From: Diphasiastrum complanatum
Taxonomy: Eukaryota > Streptophyta > Lycopodiopsida > Lycopodiales > Lycopodiaceae
Assembly: GCA_029204225.1 (NCBI GenBank)
Contig: CM055096.1
Location: 39,468,461-39,532,460, forward strand
Length of the DNA: 64,000 nucleotides
Reading direction: 5' to 3'
Of this stretch, positions 23,668 through 34,829 are shown one piece after another. Position numbers and translations under genes: made by a program. The number at the start of each line of letters is the position of its first letter. Positions within the stretch are counted from its first letter, which is position 1. The notes below the pieces were generated by a model. The model saw only the letters and a program-made list of their open reading frames with translations. It made no database searches and had not been told where the DNA came from.

Positions 23668-24585
23668 TGTTGCGCCGGCGCCTCAAAGGGCGCTGGGACT
23701 TGAGCGGTTTTCCCAACACGCGCTTAAGTCTAACATTCATCCATCATGCACTTACGTAAAAGCCAACTCAGAATCGTAACAAGCTTAACCATTCAGACTT
23801 AAGAAAACTGGAATCCCAACCAACCCGAAAGCCAACTCAGAATCCGTCCCCAAAAGGTAACCAAAGGCAAAGACAAGCCACACATGAAACCCAAGGCATA
23901 GTGGTCGCCAAACTGACCAATTGGCATAGCGGCAAGCCCCATGTCGATGACAGGGACCCTTAGGCGCCAGCGACGCAAAAAGGTTGTAGTAAGGGTCCTT
24001 CCACTTGGACCAGTCCCGGAGGCGAAACCGAAATGGTAATCATCCCCAAGGATCAACTTTATTAGATTTGGAAGAGGTTACATTCATACATAGACTGACC
24101 GGTCTCGGGGCCACCAACACGTGCTGGGCATTGTGCCTGGCTCGTGCTGGTAGAGGGAGCTGAGACCTGGCGACTGGATTCCTGGCGCTGGTTGAGCTGC
24201 CCAAGTTTCTGTCTGCCGGACTCCCCCTATAGTTCTGCTGTGATTCGGCGCACCCCCTCTGTTCTGAAACATAGTGCTTTCTGGTAAAGCACGCTTTTTG
24301 GGACTTAGTTTTTATTTTGCTGATTAAGCCTGGCAAGCCTGGCAGAATCAGTCTGGCTCCCGAACATGGGTCCCGGGAGCCGTTCCGGTGGCAGAATCAA
24401 CTTGCTTCCTGACTAGGCCATGACTCGAGCTCCAGAGCTAGCTCATGACTTGTGACTACTTGACCGGCTCACCACAGGTCGGAGGCTCAGTCCTTGACGT
24501 TCTAACTTGCTCTGGGACTTTAGGGAGTGTCACCCCTTAGAGTCTTACAGGGCACGTTGGGTGCACCTGAGTCAGCTTTACAACA
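23668..24585 (-). repeat. A1 5' LTR, 918 bp
   Basis: Nearly identical to 18311-19228. It ends at the second GCTGC target duplication. AATAAAG lies in the middle on the coding strand. The perfect hairpin GTGCTTTACCAGAAAGCAC is also present. Confidence 0.93.
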
Positions 24586-26973
24586 GCTGCCCACAGTGTA
24601 AGCACGGGTGCGTCCACGGTCGGGGTGGTCGGCAGAACGGGGGACTTGATGAGTCAAGGTGCTGCCCTTGAGGTGTAAGCACGGTCAGTTCTCGCGGTTC
24701 GGGCCTGGCGCTGTCTGCATGTAGGACGGATGAGGCAAAGTGCTGCCTAGGGAGGTGAAAGCACGGTCTGTACCTTGTGGGGTGCGGGGCGACATATTCG
24801 AACTGTACGGGTTAACCATTGATACAGAGATGCTGCTCGAATTCGGGTGTAAAGCACGGGTGGTTAGCTGCCGGTGCGGGATAGCTGCCGATCGTTTAGC
24901 TATAAGGGCTATCAACCAAAAAGTGGTGGGGCGTGACTGAGGCAATGTGCTGCTTAATGGTGAAAGCACGGATAGTTGGAGGGGTGTCCTATGTGGGTTG
25001 ATTCCGTGATCGATTTGTATGGGCGCGGCCAGGCAAAGGTCCGTTGGCAGGACCATCTCAAAGGGGGACCTTGCCTTTGTTACTTGTTAGTAAACCTGCC
25101 TGAGTGTCTTACTTGTACGTATTCGTGGTGAGTCTTAGTACTCGTGCTTTGCCTGGTTTGCATGATTGCTTGTGATACAAGGAGCTGATGGCTCGAGAAG
25201 GAACCTTTTCTTTTGAAGGCTGATACCATCAAACAAAGAGGACTACAGAATCTGTGGGGCGGATTTGAAGTTCAAGTACTCACACGTGAACGACAACGAA
25301 ACGACTCAATGTTTGCAAAGGATGGATGGCTAGCCTGTTTCTTGGGTTAGTTTCATTTGCGACAACGCCCACCAGACACAAGCAGGAAGTCAAAAGTTGG
25401 AAAGGGACATTTCAGGGGAGATCTTCTATGGAGCAGTTGGTCTTCATTTTGGGATGGCCACCTTCGGAACTGAAACTCACTGAGCATGGGCGATATCCAG
25501 AATCTGTGCGGCGGATTTGCAGTTCAAGTACTCGCACGTGAACGACAACGAAATGACTCAATGTTTGCAAAGGAGGGATGACTAGCCTGTTTCTTGGATT
25601 AGTTTCATTTGCGACAACGCCCACCAGACGCAAGCAGGAAGTCAAAAGTTGGAAAGGGCCATTTCAGGGGAGATCTTCTATAACAGTTGGTCTTCATTTT
25701 GGGACGGCCACCTTCGGAACTGAAACTCACTGGAGCCATAATCCTAGCAGATGGGAAGCAAAGTGTTGGAAAGGCTTTTGTTCGAAGCAGCTGATTTATT
25801 AAGTGGAGGGGAACTATCACACACACCTCTCTCTTGGGGCAAATTTTGAATTAAAGTTGATCAAAATGGGGGCAAATTCAAGGTGACCTAGCCATACTCA
25901 CACAAGGAGACTGACGAACTTTGGACCTAATAAGTTGACAAGTTTTTGTTGGGAAAAGGAAAGCTTGTTATAGGCTTTCTCTGGACCAGCAATGATGAGG
26001 AAACATATGAGTACGCTGGCTTGTGTTACGCGTAAGGCAGCTGATCAATGAAGGAACTGAGAAAGTTGAGTCTTGCATGAGAGACTTGGTATTTCGAACG
26101 GACGCTAAGGGACAGTTCGCGTTGAGATCGGATTAGTGCAAACTCTGGGTGCATGTTTCTGATTCAAAGAGAGCTACTTGAAGCCAAGCTCGATGTACAC
26201 TTCTTGTTTTGACTGTGAGGCAACTAACCAGTGATGGAATTGTGAAAGTCAAGTTTTGCGCGACGGACATGGTGCTTCAAACAAACGCGAAGAGATAGTT
26301 CGGATGCGGATCAAACTGGTGCGACCCTTTGGCTTTCCACGAGGTCAATGGTTACATTTGGGCTGATTCAAAGAGCTACTTCAAGCTAAGTGAGAGGTGC
26401 ATTGCGGAGTACTCAATCTTTGCCTACCTTAAAGAGCCAAGATGGAAAAGTATCAAGATCAGGCTTGGACAAGGAGACAAATCAAGGTGCAGAAGCAACA
26501 AGGCACGGAGTGGACCATAAAGTGGGCAATCAAACGATAAATCCTTCGGCTCAGGGAGCCTTGATACCTGTGCGGAACTGAACAAATCTGGAGCTCAGGG
26601 AGCTCAACACAAAGTGCATCAAGGACAAATCAGGAGCTCAAAGGAGTTCCAAAGTCGAAAGTCAGAAGCGACAGGGGCGAACATTTCAAAGAAAGGCCTC
26701 TGTCACCAGTTAATAAGGTTCTCGGGTTTTACGAAAGCGATATCAAATCTACGCTTTTCCCAGACAAAGATATATTTTCAAGTTATGTAATTTTTCAGTA
26801 CAAAGAGCTGAGCCTCGGACTTGTGGTGTGCCAGCTTCAATGTTAATTAAAAGTGGCCAGTAAATTGAGTACTGTGCCAAGTAGCTTAAATGTATAGTTA
26901 TTTCAATTGGGAGACACCTTTACTTTAATCTGACATCTGATGAGGACATCAGATTTTATAAAGGTGGGGTGGA
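24586..26973 (+). other. Family B copy 1 internal region, non-coding
   Basis: The first about 400 bp continue the shared leader (stem-loops 2-5; the last is 24947-24969). The rest has no open frame over about 93 codons and no gag, protease, RT or integrase motif in any frame that I recognise. It contains a tandem duplication (25247-25740). It ends with the CTGATGAGGACATCAG hairpin (26939-26954) and the purine tract AAAGGTGGGGTGGA. Confidence 0.8.
25247..25740. repeat. About 251-bp tandem duplication in family B copy 1
   Basis: Units start CAGAATCTGTG at 25247 and 25498 and share GACTAGCCTG/GGCTAGCCTG, GACAACGCCCACCAGAC and CTTCGGAACTGAAACTCACT. The other family B copy (50905-51165) has only one unit, so the duplication is private to this copy. 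Confidence 0.87.
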
Positions 26974-28219
26974 TGTTGTAAAGCTACCTTTACAAGCTTT
27001 ACTTCCGGCGCCATCGGCGCCAGCTATGTCCCCGGCGCCAGCAGCACCCCTGCTGCTCCCGGCGCCAACGGCGCCGGCGCCGCTCCCGGCGCCACTGTGA
27101 CCAGAATCCAGCCGGCGCCAAGTTCCTATGGCTGAAAATCTTTGATCGGTTCTAGCGAAGTCCAGAGAGCTCAGATCGATGTGCAATCACCTCACACGAT
27201 CTAGGCATGATTAAAGGAAGCCTGGGGATCAATAAAATCTAGAGAGAGAAAATGACTTTCTAGAAAGAGAAAATCCTAGAGAGAGAAAAACGTGCTTTAC
27301 CAGCTTGGGTAGAGTGCTTGGTATGAGGGGGGGTTGCCGAATCAGACCAATACTATAGGGGAGTGCGGGTTGCGACTCAGGGCGAGCTCCAACCAAGTCT
27401 CAGCCTCCCTTGCTGGAATGTTGTCATGGCTCTCGCCTTGACATGCTAGCGCCCCGGAGACTAGGGTCGGTCACACACTTGAAATGTAACCTTCTCAGAT
27501 TTATCAATAAAGTGGGATTTTCCTCAAACTGACTCTGATTACCTTCTGGGTTTCAGTGTTCGGTAAAAGCGCCAGTTGTAAGGCCGCTTTCAAAATTTTT
27601 AATTTGGCACATAGCTGAGGGTCGTATCCCGGGACGCCAGCGGTATGCCGTTGGGACCATTCGGTCCGTGGCGCCAACGGTATGCTGTCGGGACCATTTG
27701 GTCCAGGAACTGGTTGTTTCCATATCTGTCGCGGCTTGTGGTTTTGAGTGTTCCTTGCATGAACGTGAATGGGTTAAGCTCTTGGGGAACGAGCTCTAAC
27801 CTGTCGGCTGAGTTGGATGGCTTGCTTGGGTGGATGTTACCTGTTTATGGCTGTCCAGTCTGGCGTGGCGCCAGGTTGGCTTCCAGCGCTCGTGACGAAG
27901 CTTTCAGTTGGTTAAGTCTGATGTAAGTCAGACCGCTTGCTTGGAATGGATGTTACTCGTTTGTAACGAAGCTTCGAGTTGGTTAAGTTTGATGTATGTC
28001 GGGCGGCTTGCTTGGAGGAAAGTCACCCACATCGGGACCCCCGATCTGGCATGGCGCCAGGTTGGATCTCAATGTTGGTTTTCGGAACTTCATGTTGGTT
28101 AAGTCTGATCGTTGTTGGCGAGTTGGCTGCTTGTATGTCAAGTGGGTTTGGATGGCAAGAGTTGAAGGCTGGGAAGCTAAGTCGTGGTTCCCGGCTCCCT
28201 TTGGGATGCCTGCGCTACA
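26974..28219 (+). repeat. Family B copy 1 3' LTR, 1246 bp
   Basis: TGTTGTAAAGCTACC...GCGCTACA, preceded by the purine tract and followed by CTGCC. It carries the 215-bp segment (about 27590-27805) missing from the 5' LTR, so it is probably the more complete form. Confidence 0.88.
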
Positions 28220-28583
28220 CTGCCCCATTGAGCTTTAGAGCACATGTAAGTAAGCAAATAGATGTTATTAAAATTCTTAGATTTGATGAACATCATAATG
28301 ACCTTGAAAAACTAAGAAAAGTTCATAATTTCAAAAAGCTTGGTTAACAAGAACTAATTAGAATTAAAGACAAATGCATTAATACTTTTAAATGAGCATC
28401 CATATTCAAAGCTTATCAAACAAGAGACATGTGTATCCCACAAGGGCACTCCTTATGTTTGAGATTGCTGCTCCAATGTGGAGGACGTTACTAGTCTCTT
28501 CGTAGCCCGTATAGTATATGGGCTCTGGGGCTACTGGTTCCACGTAAAACAAGCACCTTAATGTCATGATCCTTTGTTCAAAG
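28220..28583. other. Unassigned stretch between family B copy 1 and copia-2
   Basis: AT-rich and without a gene. It begins with the second CTGCC duplication. Confidence 0.5.
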
Positions 28584-28942
28584 TATTAGAAAGAGGTGTG
28601 TGAAAAGATAATTGAATAAAAAGAATTGAACGACAAGAATTAAAACTTATTGTGTGCAACGGAATAAACTATCTTTCTCTTTTTCTATGTATGACTACGC
28701 CTATCAATTTTGAGCAAAACAATAGTGATAGAAATTATGTTCAATCTTATAGTAACTAACTTTGAGATCATTAGTACTACACTGATTACGTAGCCAAACA
28801 TTAAAGCATTGAATTATCAGACAAATAAACAGTCGCAAAGAACTACAGAAATGCATACATTCTGAGACGAACCTTAATGCAATAAGAGGTTAGTATTGAT
28901 TCAGTATAAAAATGAAACAGATGTAAATGAGTACAACAAGTT

Positions 28943-29463
28943 GGCTAAAAGCATGGTTTGGTGGTACAACATGGACTGTCAAGGACACTACCTTTTTTGG
29001 GTAGAAATACACTTTTGTATTACTATACACTATTTTCAACTAATACTTTTGACTTGCAATAACTTTTTAACCGTACTCGGAAGTATGTGATCTAACATAT
29101 CATGGGAAAGCGTTCGCCAAGCGCTTTCTAACGCACCAAACTTCTCTGAAATTGGACTTACCACTGAAAAGTTATGTCATTTTTAATGTGGACTCAAAAA
29201 CTTATGATTACTGAAATCCCCATACTTTTGACTTGCCACAACTTTTTAACTGTAGCTGGAAGTATGTCATCTAAAATATCATTGGAAAGCGCTCATCAAG
29301 CACTAAACTGTGCTAAAATTGGACTTACCACTAAAAAGTTATGTCATTTTTAATGTGAACTTAAAACAATTATGAGTAAAAAAATCTCCAAAAAGTGAAA
29401 TGTACTACCAAAAGGTACAATGAAAAATGGGTTCTTTTGTACCACCAAAACATGCTTTTAGCC
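28943..29463. mobile_element. 521-bp MITE-like element with 27-bp terminal inverted repeats
   Basis: It starts GGCTAAAAGCATGGTTTGG and ends with the inverse (CATGCTTTTAGCC). The 27-bp ends differ at one base. It is flanked by AGTT on both sides (28939-28942 and 29464-29467), and removing it restores the copia LTR sequence ACAAGTTGC(A/G)GATC. No transposase is encoded. Inside are two direct repeats (about 29045-29215 and 29224-29385), each starting ACTTTTGACTTGC. A reading with TGGCT...AGCCA ends and a 2-bp GT duplication fits equally well, so the superfamily is open. Confidence 0.87.
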
Positions 29464-30140
29464 AGTTGCGGATCAAAGCCACGTACTCTAAGCTATCTCT
29501 GAGCGGCTAAATATAAGTCTGATTTAAGCTTACCTACTGATAAGCAGTAAGCGCAATAGCAATCTCTAATCAACTCTAAAGAACTGATCTAGAATGCTCA
29601 AGAGTGTTCAAGCTCGTAGGCTTGAGAGAGAGAATGCTAACTATTCAATACTCAATGATTGATCTTCATGCTTAAGATGTAGGAATATGAACAACTATCA
29701 TACTAAGCAATTAGGTCAACAAATGAGTCATCCAATTGGTTGTGATGTGTTGGCATCCATTCAGTTAGGACTTCTCAAAAATTACTTGTTGATGAATTAA
29801 TGCAAGTCGGTGGCTTTGGTCGTAAACAGTCTGTCTGCAGAAATGAACGTAAAGTGTGAAAGTCTTCGTCAACATCATTCCTTAGCATTTGAGGCATCTT
29901 GCATTTTGCGAAAAAGCCGAAGTAAGAGAAATTCCGAAATACAAAAACGCATAAGCAGTACATCCAAAAACTCATAAGTTTGATAAAGAAGGTTTGGTAC
30001 CTATCTAAACTTCGAACGGTGTTTTGTTTGAGAGACCTTTAGTAGGACATTTGTTCTGAATATAGATTGATGTTGAAACAGCTTCAGCCCAGAAGGACTT
30101 CAGAAGTATTGCATGTGATAACATGCACTATACTGATTCG

Positions 30141-31275
30141 ACTAAGGTTCTGTTCTTTCTCTCAGCAAGACCATTTGCCTAAGGCGAATAGAGGGTAATG
30201 TATTGCTGTTCAATGTCGTTGTTAAGACAGTACTCCTTGAATTCGTGGCGATGTATTCTACCCCGTTGTCGTCCCGACCTCAATGCTTTGATTCTTTTGC
30301 CAATTTGATTTTCTGCATGCTCTTTGAATTGTCTGAACGTGATGAAAGCCTCTGATTTCTGCTTAACGAAGTAAACAATTGTTCTCCTGAAAATTTCCTC
30401 AATAAAGGTAATGAAATACTTTGCATGGAACAATGATGAGTTTGCATAGGTCCACATATATCTGAATGAACAACATCTAGCAGTCCTTTTGTTGCATGCC
30501 TATGAATCGATCTAAAAGGAATCCTAGTCTGTCTTCCAAGGATGCAGCTATGGCAGACAGGGATATCGACTTTGCCAAAAGGATAGTCGAGATCAAGTGC
30601 TAGGGATTCTCTGGACATGTTTGATACAAATGCATAATTCAAGTGTCCTAAGCAATGTGCCATAGTAATGCTTTATTGACAAGAACATAGGTTTTCAAGG
30701 CTTGACTAGAATCAAAATAACAATGCTTGACTAAGGTTCTGTTCTTTCTCTCAGCAAGACCATTTGACTGAAGTGAATAGGAGATAATGTATTGTTGCTC
30801 AATGTCATTGTTAAGGCAGTACTCCTTGAATTCAGTGGAAATGTATTCTTCCCCATTGTCGGACTCAGTGCTTTGATTCTTTTGCCAATTTGATTTTCTG
30901 CATGCTCTTTGAATTGTCCGAACTTGATGAAAGCCTCCGATTTCTGCTTAATGAAGTAAATAGCTGTTCTTCTGACAAATTCGTCAATAAATGTAATGAA
31001 TAGGTCCACATATATCTAAATGAACAACATGTAACCGACCTTTTGATGCATGCCTATGAGTTAATCTAAAAGGAATCCTAGTATGCTTTCCAAGTGTGGC
31101 AACAGGGAGATTGACTTTGCCAGAAGGATAGTCGAGGTCAAGTGCAAGAGATTGTTTGGACATGTTCGAAACAGATGCATAATTCAAGTGTCCTAATCAA
31201 TGATGCCATAGTAATGCTTTATTGACAAGAACAAAGGTTTTCAAGGCTTCACTAGAATCAGAATAACAATGTGCC
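30141..31275. repeat. 589-bp tandem duplication in copia-2 integrase region
   Basis: ACTAAGGTTCTGTTCTTTC occurs at 30141 and 30730, and similarity continues to the AATAACAATG at the end of each unit. Each unit encodes the pre-integrase zinc region and start of integrase on the minus strand, broken by stops. The two units differ at many positions and by short indels, so the event is old. Confidence 0.82.
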
Positions 31276-31290
31276 AATGTACGCATTTCG

Positions 31291-31689
31291 CCTGAAGAGG
31301 CGGATGCATTCTTTATTATAATGTAATTAGAAGTTAAACCTGATTTGCTATATTTGCGAACAGATTTCTCACAAACCTTTTCATTGGGGAATCCTATTAT
31401 GAAAATGGCTCACCCTTACGACCATATAAAGGATGACTGATGTCACCCAAAATGGTAGGTGTGACATTGATCTACTTTTATGAAATTTTTTATGAAAGTC
31501 AAACCACACTCAAATCTTGTGGGAGAGCTTGGGAAAACCGGCAAACTATAGGAATGCAATCGGCAAGCTTTCACAAAAATCAGCATCATAAAATGTCTGA
31601 CAATTTTTTGTATATGTACCTTGTTATAAGTAAAAGTCTTCAAAAACCTGAGAAGTTTTATAAAATGCAAGTTTTTTCAGGATAACTCA
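31291..31689. other. Unassigned stretch upstream of GLR-B
   Basis: AT-rich with overlapping 75-81-codon frames on both strands, none with a recognisable motif. Confidence 0.4.
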
Positions 31690-32297
31690 AAAGAGGTTTC
31701 TCGAGCACTCTCTTGTGGCATAAGCTAACCTCTTTCTATGGACTCCATGGGGAGAATTGAGACTCTCTCAAATACACAATGTACGTTGTCAATGATAAGG
31801 AATGTTTATTTTATTATAATAGGGAACCAATGAATGAACCATGGATTCCAAGAACAATCATATCAGTATTCCATAAGTGTTGATGACAATAGTATAAAAT
31901 AATGTGTTCTACGTGCTGTTACCTTGAAATTCTAAATGTAGATTCTCAAGCAATTCTAAATGTAGACTAACTTTCTCTTTTTTTCTGGCTGAAAGACTAA
32001 CTTTGTTGCAAGTTGTAACATAAAGTTATATCTTGAATTGCATGCTCAACGATAGACCATGTCTTGATGGTTGTGAAGAATTATATAAGCTAAATTTGCG
32101 ACCAGACATGCTATCATTAACCTGACATAAAGCGACTAAGCTCAACTTGATGTGGCATCATAAAAAATGAACATGTTATACCTGGCACCACGAAATCGTG
32201 CAAACAATTTGAAGCTGTAATAAAGAGTGCGCTATGCTCCCCTCTCTCTCTCTCTCGAGTCTCGACATACCTTTCTCTCCTCTTCTCCTGCCGTGCC
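31690..32297 (+). promoter_or_regulatory. GLR-B promoter and 5' leader
   Basis: Upstream DNA homologous to 16120-16730 on the other strand. A TATA-like TTATATAAG lies at 32091-32099, about 200 bp before the start codon. A CT-rich leader (32241-32290) precedes ATGG. AATTCTAAATGTAGA occurs twice (near 31929 and 31951). The TATA assignment is by sequence and spacing only. Confidence 0.5.
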
Positions 32298-32640
32298 ATG
32301 GTTGGATCTGGCTACCTTCCTACTGCCCTATGCTGCTTTTGCCCCGGCGCTTGTGTGCACCTATCCATGTTGCAGGCTCCACGGATTAGACTCATTAGAG
32401 TCTTGATTTTGCTTTGGTTGTTGTGTGCGAGTAGTGAAGGACAAAGGATCGTTGCTGATCATGCCGCCAGGCCTGCCACCCTCAAGATCGGAGCGCTGTT
32501 GGCTCCTCATTCCACCATTGGCAGGGAGGCTAAGCGGAGCCTGGAGCTTGCTGTGAAGCATGTCAACGCTAACAGAAGAGTACTCAATGGTACGACTTTG
32601 GAGCTTCTGTGGGTTGACACGAATTGCAGCGCCTCGGCCG
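32298..32640 (+). CDS. GLR-B exon 1: signal peptide and start of amino-terminal domain
   Basis: First coding exon of the second glutamate receptor-like gene, 343 nt, phase 1, ending at donor GTATAA. The ATG is in the same context as in GLR-A (gccATGG). The peptide shows a hydrophobic segment (RVLILLWLLCA), then TLKIGALLAPHSTIGREAK, ELAVKHVNA and LLWVDTNCSASA. It is about four residues shorter than GLR-A around NCS and longer near the signal peptide, so the lengths balance. Its partner, exon 2, is 21.8 kb downstream. A read-through frame past the donor to 32753 is intron. Confidence 0.87.
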
Positions 32641-33125
32641 GTATAAATTTTCTCGCTGTTTCTGAAAGAACTTTACTGCAAAGCTGCACAAAGAACTTTA
32701 CTGAAAAGTTATATGAAAGAACTTTTTTGAAAAGCCACGTGAGAGAAAGTTAGAGACAGCTTCTTATGACAGGAAGACATAGTTATCCAGGCGATTGTTT
32801 TTTCAAGATGAAAGTACCCTTTGTAAATAGCTGAGTTGAGGAGAGCTTTCAAGGACGATTTCGCATGTATATTGTGACGCTGATTACAGCGTAGAATATA
32901 AAGTCTAAACACTGAGTTTCAATTATCAGTGTCCTCTATCGAAGTAAATGCTATAGATTCTACAATCCATGAATCTTAATATCAAACTGCCATTATATTG
33001 AGTACTTTCCTGCAGTTGCTTTAATCACCTCAGTCCAGTCAAGAACTAAAATTATTCTGTCGTAATGGCATATATAAGGCCATTAATTTGGAAATTGGAA
33101 ACTAGAGAGTGATAATTATGAGAGC
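32641..33125 (+). other. Conserved 5' part of GLR intron 1 (GLR-B copy)
   Basis: Homologous in parts to GLR-A 8990-9752 in reverse complement. It includes AAGAACTTT-type short repeats next to the donor and GAGAGCTTTCAAGGACGATTT. Further on are ATTGTAGAATCTATAGCA in reverse and TCGTAATGGCATATATAAGG. Confidence 0.72.
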
Positions 33126-34829
33126 AGATTCTTTCGGACCGACCCTATGTCGGCACTTGAGACTTCTTCATTCATATGTGCAAAGGGCCACTTGATCTCC
33201 GTTAGTTCAATCCTTTGGCTCATCGCCAGCCCTTTACTGGGGCTTCTGGTTCCGTGGTAGACTAAGATTATCATGATATAAAGAAAAAGACAATTACACG
33301 TAGCACAATGGAGTGGTCGACTCATGCATTTAAGCTCATTCATAGGTCGAAAGAAGATGCGTGGAGGGATACATGTGCTGCCCAGTATAAGACAACTTGT
33401 TAGAAAAGGTAAAATTTGGATGGAAAAACAAGTTTGCCATCAAATTTGGTATTGTTTCGACATTTTAGTTTTCTCATAATACACGCTAGGATGAATGCAG
33501 GCCTTGCCTGCAGACTTGTAGTTGATAATTTGCTTGTATGCACGGTAGAAAAACTCCGGTGAGTTTCCTTGTATGAAGGATCAATGTCCACCTTTTGGAA
33601 GTTACCTCCTTCAAGCTGTTTTGGTTTTTGCTGAGTGATGCGGTTTTAATTCGCCTCCTTCCTTCGGTTTTTGACCTGATCACAAGACCTGCTTAACAGG
33701 TAAGCATGAAACAAAGAACAGCCGCCTTTTGGCCTTAAGTATTTTGCAACATGCCTTATACACTATGAAAGATAAAATACTTATCGGAAACCTCGTATGC
33801 AAGATCGTCACGGTAAATAACATGTATGAGCAGATTGTGTGTGTGAGAGTGTGAAAGCTAGTCACACGCAATTATCTTGACCTGCATATTCACCATGACA
33901 TCCTGATCAACAGAATTTGCAGTTCTCTAATAGTTCGAGGATGTGTAAGAAGAGTTTCTAGCTGTGAACGATCGATGAGAAAATTCTGAACTAATCATGG
34001 CCCACATAAGGCCCCGTCAGCAAGAGGCCCCGCTCATCCACTTGTCCTGGACACATCTGGACACACATCGACTAGGATCATAGTGTAATATAAATACAAA
34101 GAGGTCACAAGTGAAAAAGGCCACAATCTTAAAACAGGAGAACATTTTCCACGGAGCTAGTAAGGAATATTAGCACTAAATCACTCCCTACCTTTTGAGG
34201 TAGGCCTTAATATTGAGTGAATGCAAGAATATGAAAAAGCAACAAGAAGGGGCAACTTATGTACTAACTTGGCTCCTACATGTGGCCCATATGGCCTATC
34301 TTTGGGGTAATATAAATAAATTGAATTTAAATAATTTAGTGGATGGTGTTCTGCTACAGATTATACTCTGTAAAAGCTTGTATACAGTTTTCATTCTAAA
34401 TCTCTGATGGTTATAGGAGATAAACAAATCTATTAAGATTGAATGATTGCTATTTTCTTGCATGAGATGCTAGAAACTGGAACAATGAACTCAAGACAAT
34501 CTCTAGGATACTCAGACTTGAGCTAAGATCCTTTTTATCTCAATGGATCTCCTAGAAATTTTGGTTGAATGAATTGTGATACTTTGGAATTTTGGATCCT
34601 AAGAGTATTTGTACCAAGAAGCATTTATGAATTGTCTACAAGAGATTGTGGACAGTTTCGGACTATAATTGTCAATTTTTTTGACTTTGATCTCATGAGT
34701 TAAGTAATGATTCATCCAATGTGTCATGTAAAGTGTTTACATGAAGGTGATATATTGAGAGTATCACTTAGTGTATTTTCCAAAAATCGAGTTTGTACTC
34801 CAGAACAGAGAGAAAGAATTGAAAGATCA
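33126..34829. other. GLR-B intron 1, unassigned
   Basis: No gene recognised. Short frames of 60-75 codons lack known motifs. Confidence 0.45.

Larger units (their letters stand above)
18311..24585 (-). mobile_element. Family A copy A1: complete young Pol-only chromovirus (Ty3/gypsy)
   Basis: A 6,275-bp minus-strand element with 918-bp LTRs (18311-19228 and 23668-24585), flanked by perfect GCTGC duplications (18306-18310 and 24586-24590). The two LTRs look almost identical by eye (one difference noticed, in the run GGTTTCCCC versus GGTTTTCCC), so it inserted recently. It has a tRNA-Met primer site, a structured leader, one uninterrupted 1160-codon pol ORF and a polypurine tract. It has no gag: the leader of about 715 nt runs straight into protease. 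It sits in the first stem-loop of the family B leader. Confidence 0.92.
17183..28219 (+). mobile_element. Family B copy 1: non-coding LTR retrotransposon, host of a nested chromovirus
   Basis: Plus-strand LTR element flanked by identical CTGCC at 17178-17182 and 28220-28224. It has a 5' LTR (17183-18213), primer-binding site TGGTATCAGAGCC (18216-18228), leader, a long internal region without recognisable coding sequence, a purine tract (AAAGGTGGGGTGGA) and a 3' LTR (26974-28219). Family A copy A1 (18311-24585) lies inside its leader. Without A1 and its target duplication the element is about 4.76 kb. It behaves like a large non-autonomous (LARD-type) element and would need proteins from elsewhere. 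Its LTR shares landmarks with the family A LTR (CGTGCTTTACCAG, CCGAATCAC, ACTATAGGGG), so the two families are related. Confidence 0.87.
28584..31290 (-). mobile_element. Copia-2: broken copia element, same family as copia-1
   Basis: It consists of an LTR part (28584 to about 29940) resembling the copia-1 LTR (AGAAAGAGGT..., AATAGTGATAGAAAT), joined directly to integrase-region sequence. The start of the latter matches copia-1 near 13440-13500. RT and RNase H are missing, so a large deletion has occurred. The LTR is interrupted by an inverted-repeat element (28943-29463). The integrase part is duplicated in tandem. Coding remnants on the minus strand include LGHLNYAFVSNMSRESL, PVCHSCILGRQTRIPF and DVVHSDICGPM. 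Confidence 0.76.
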
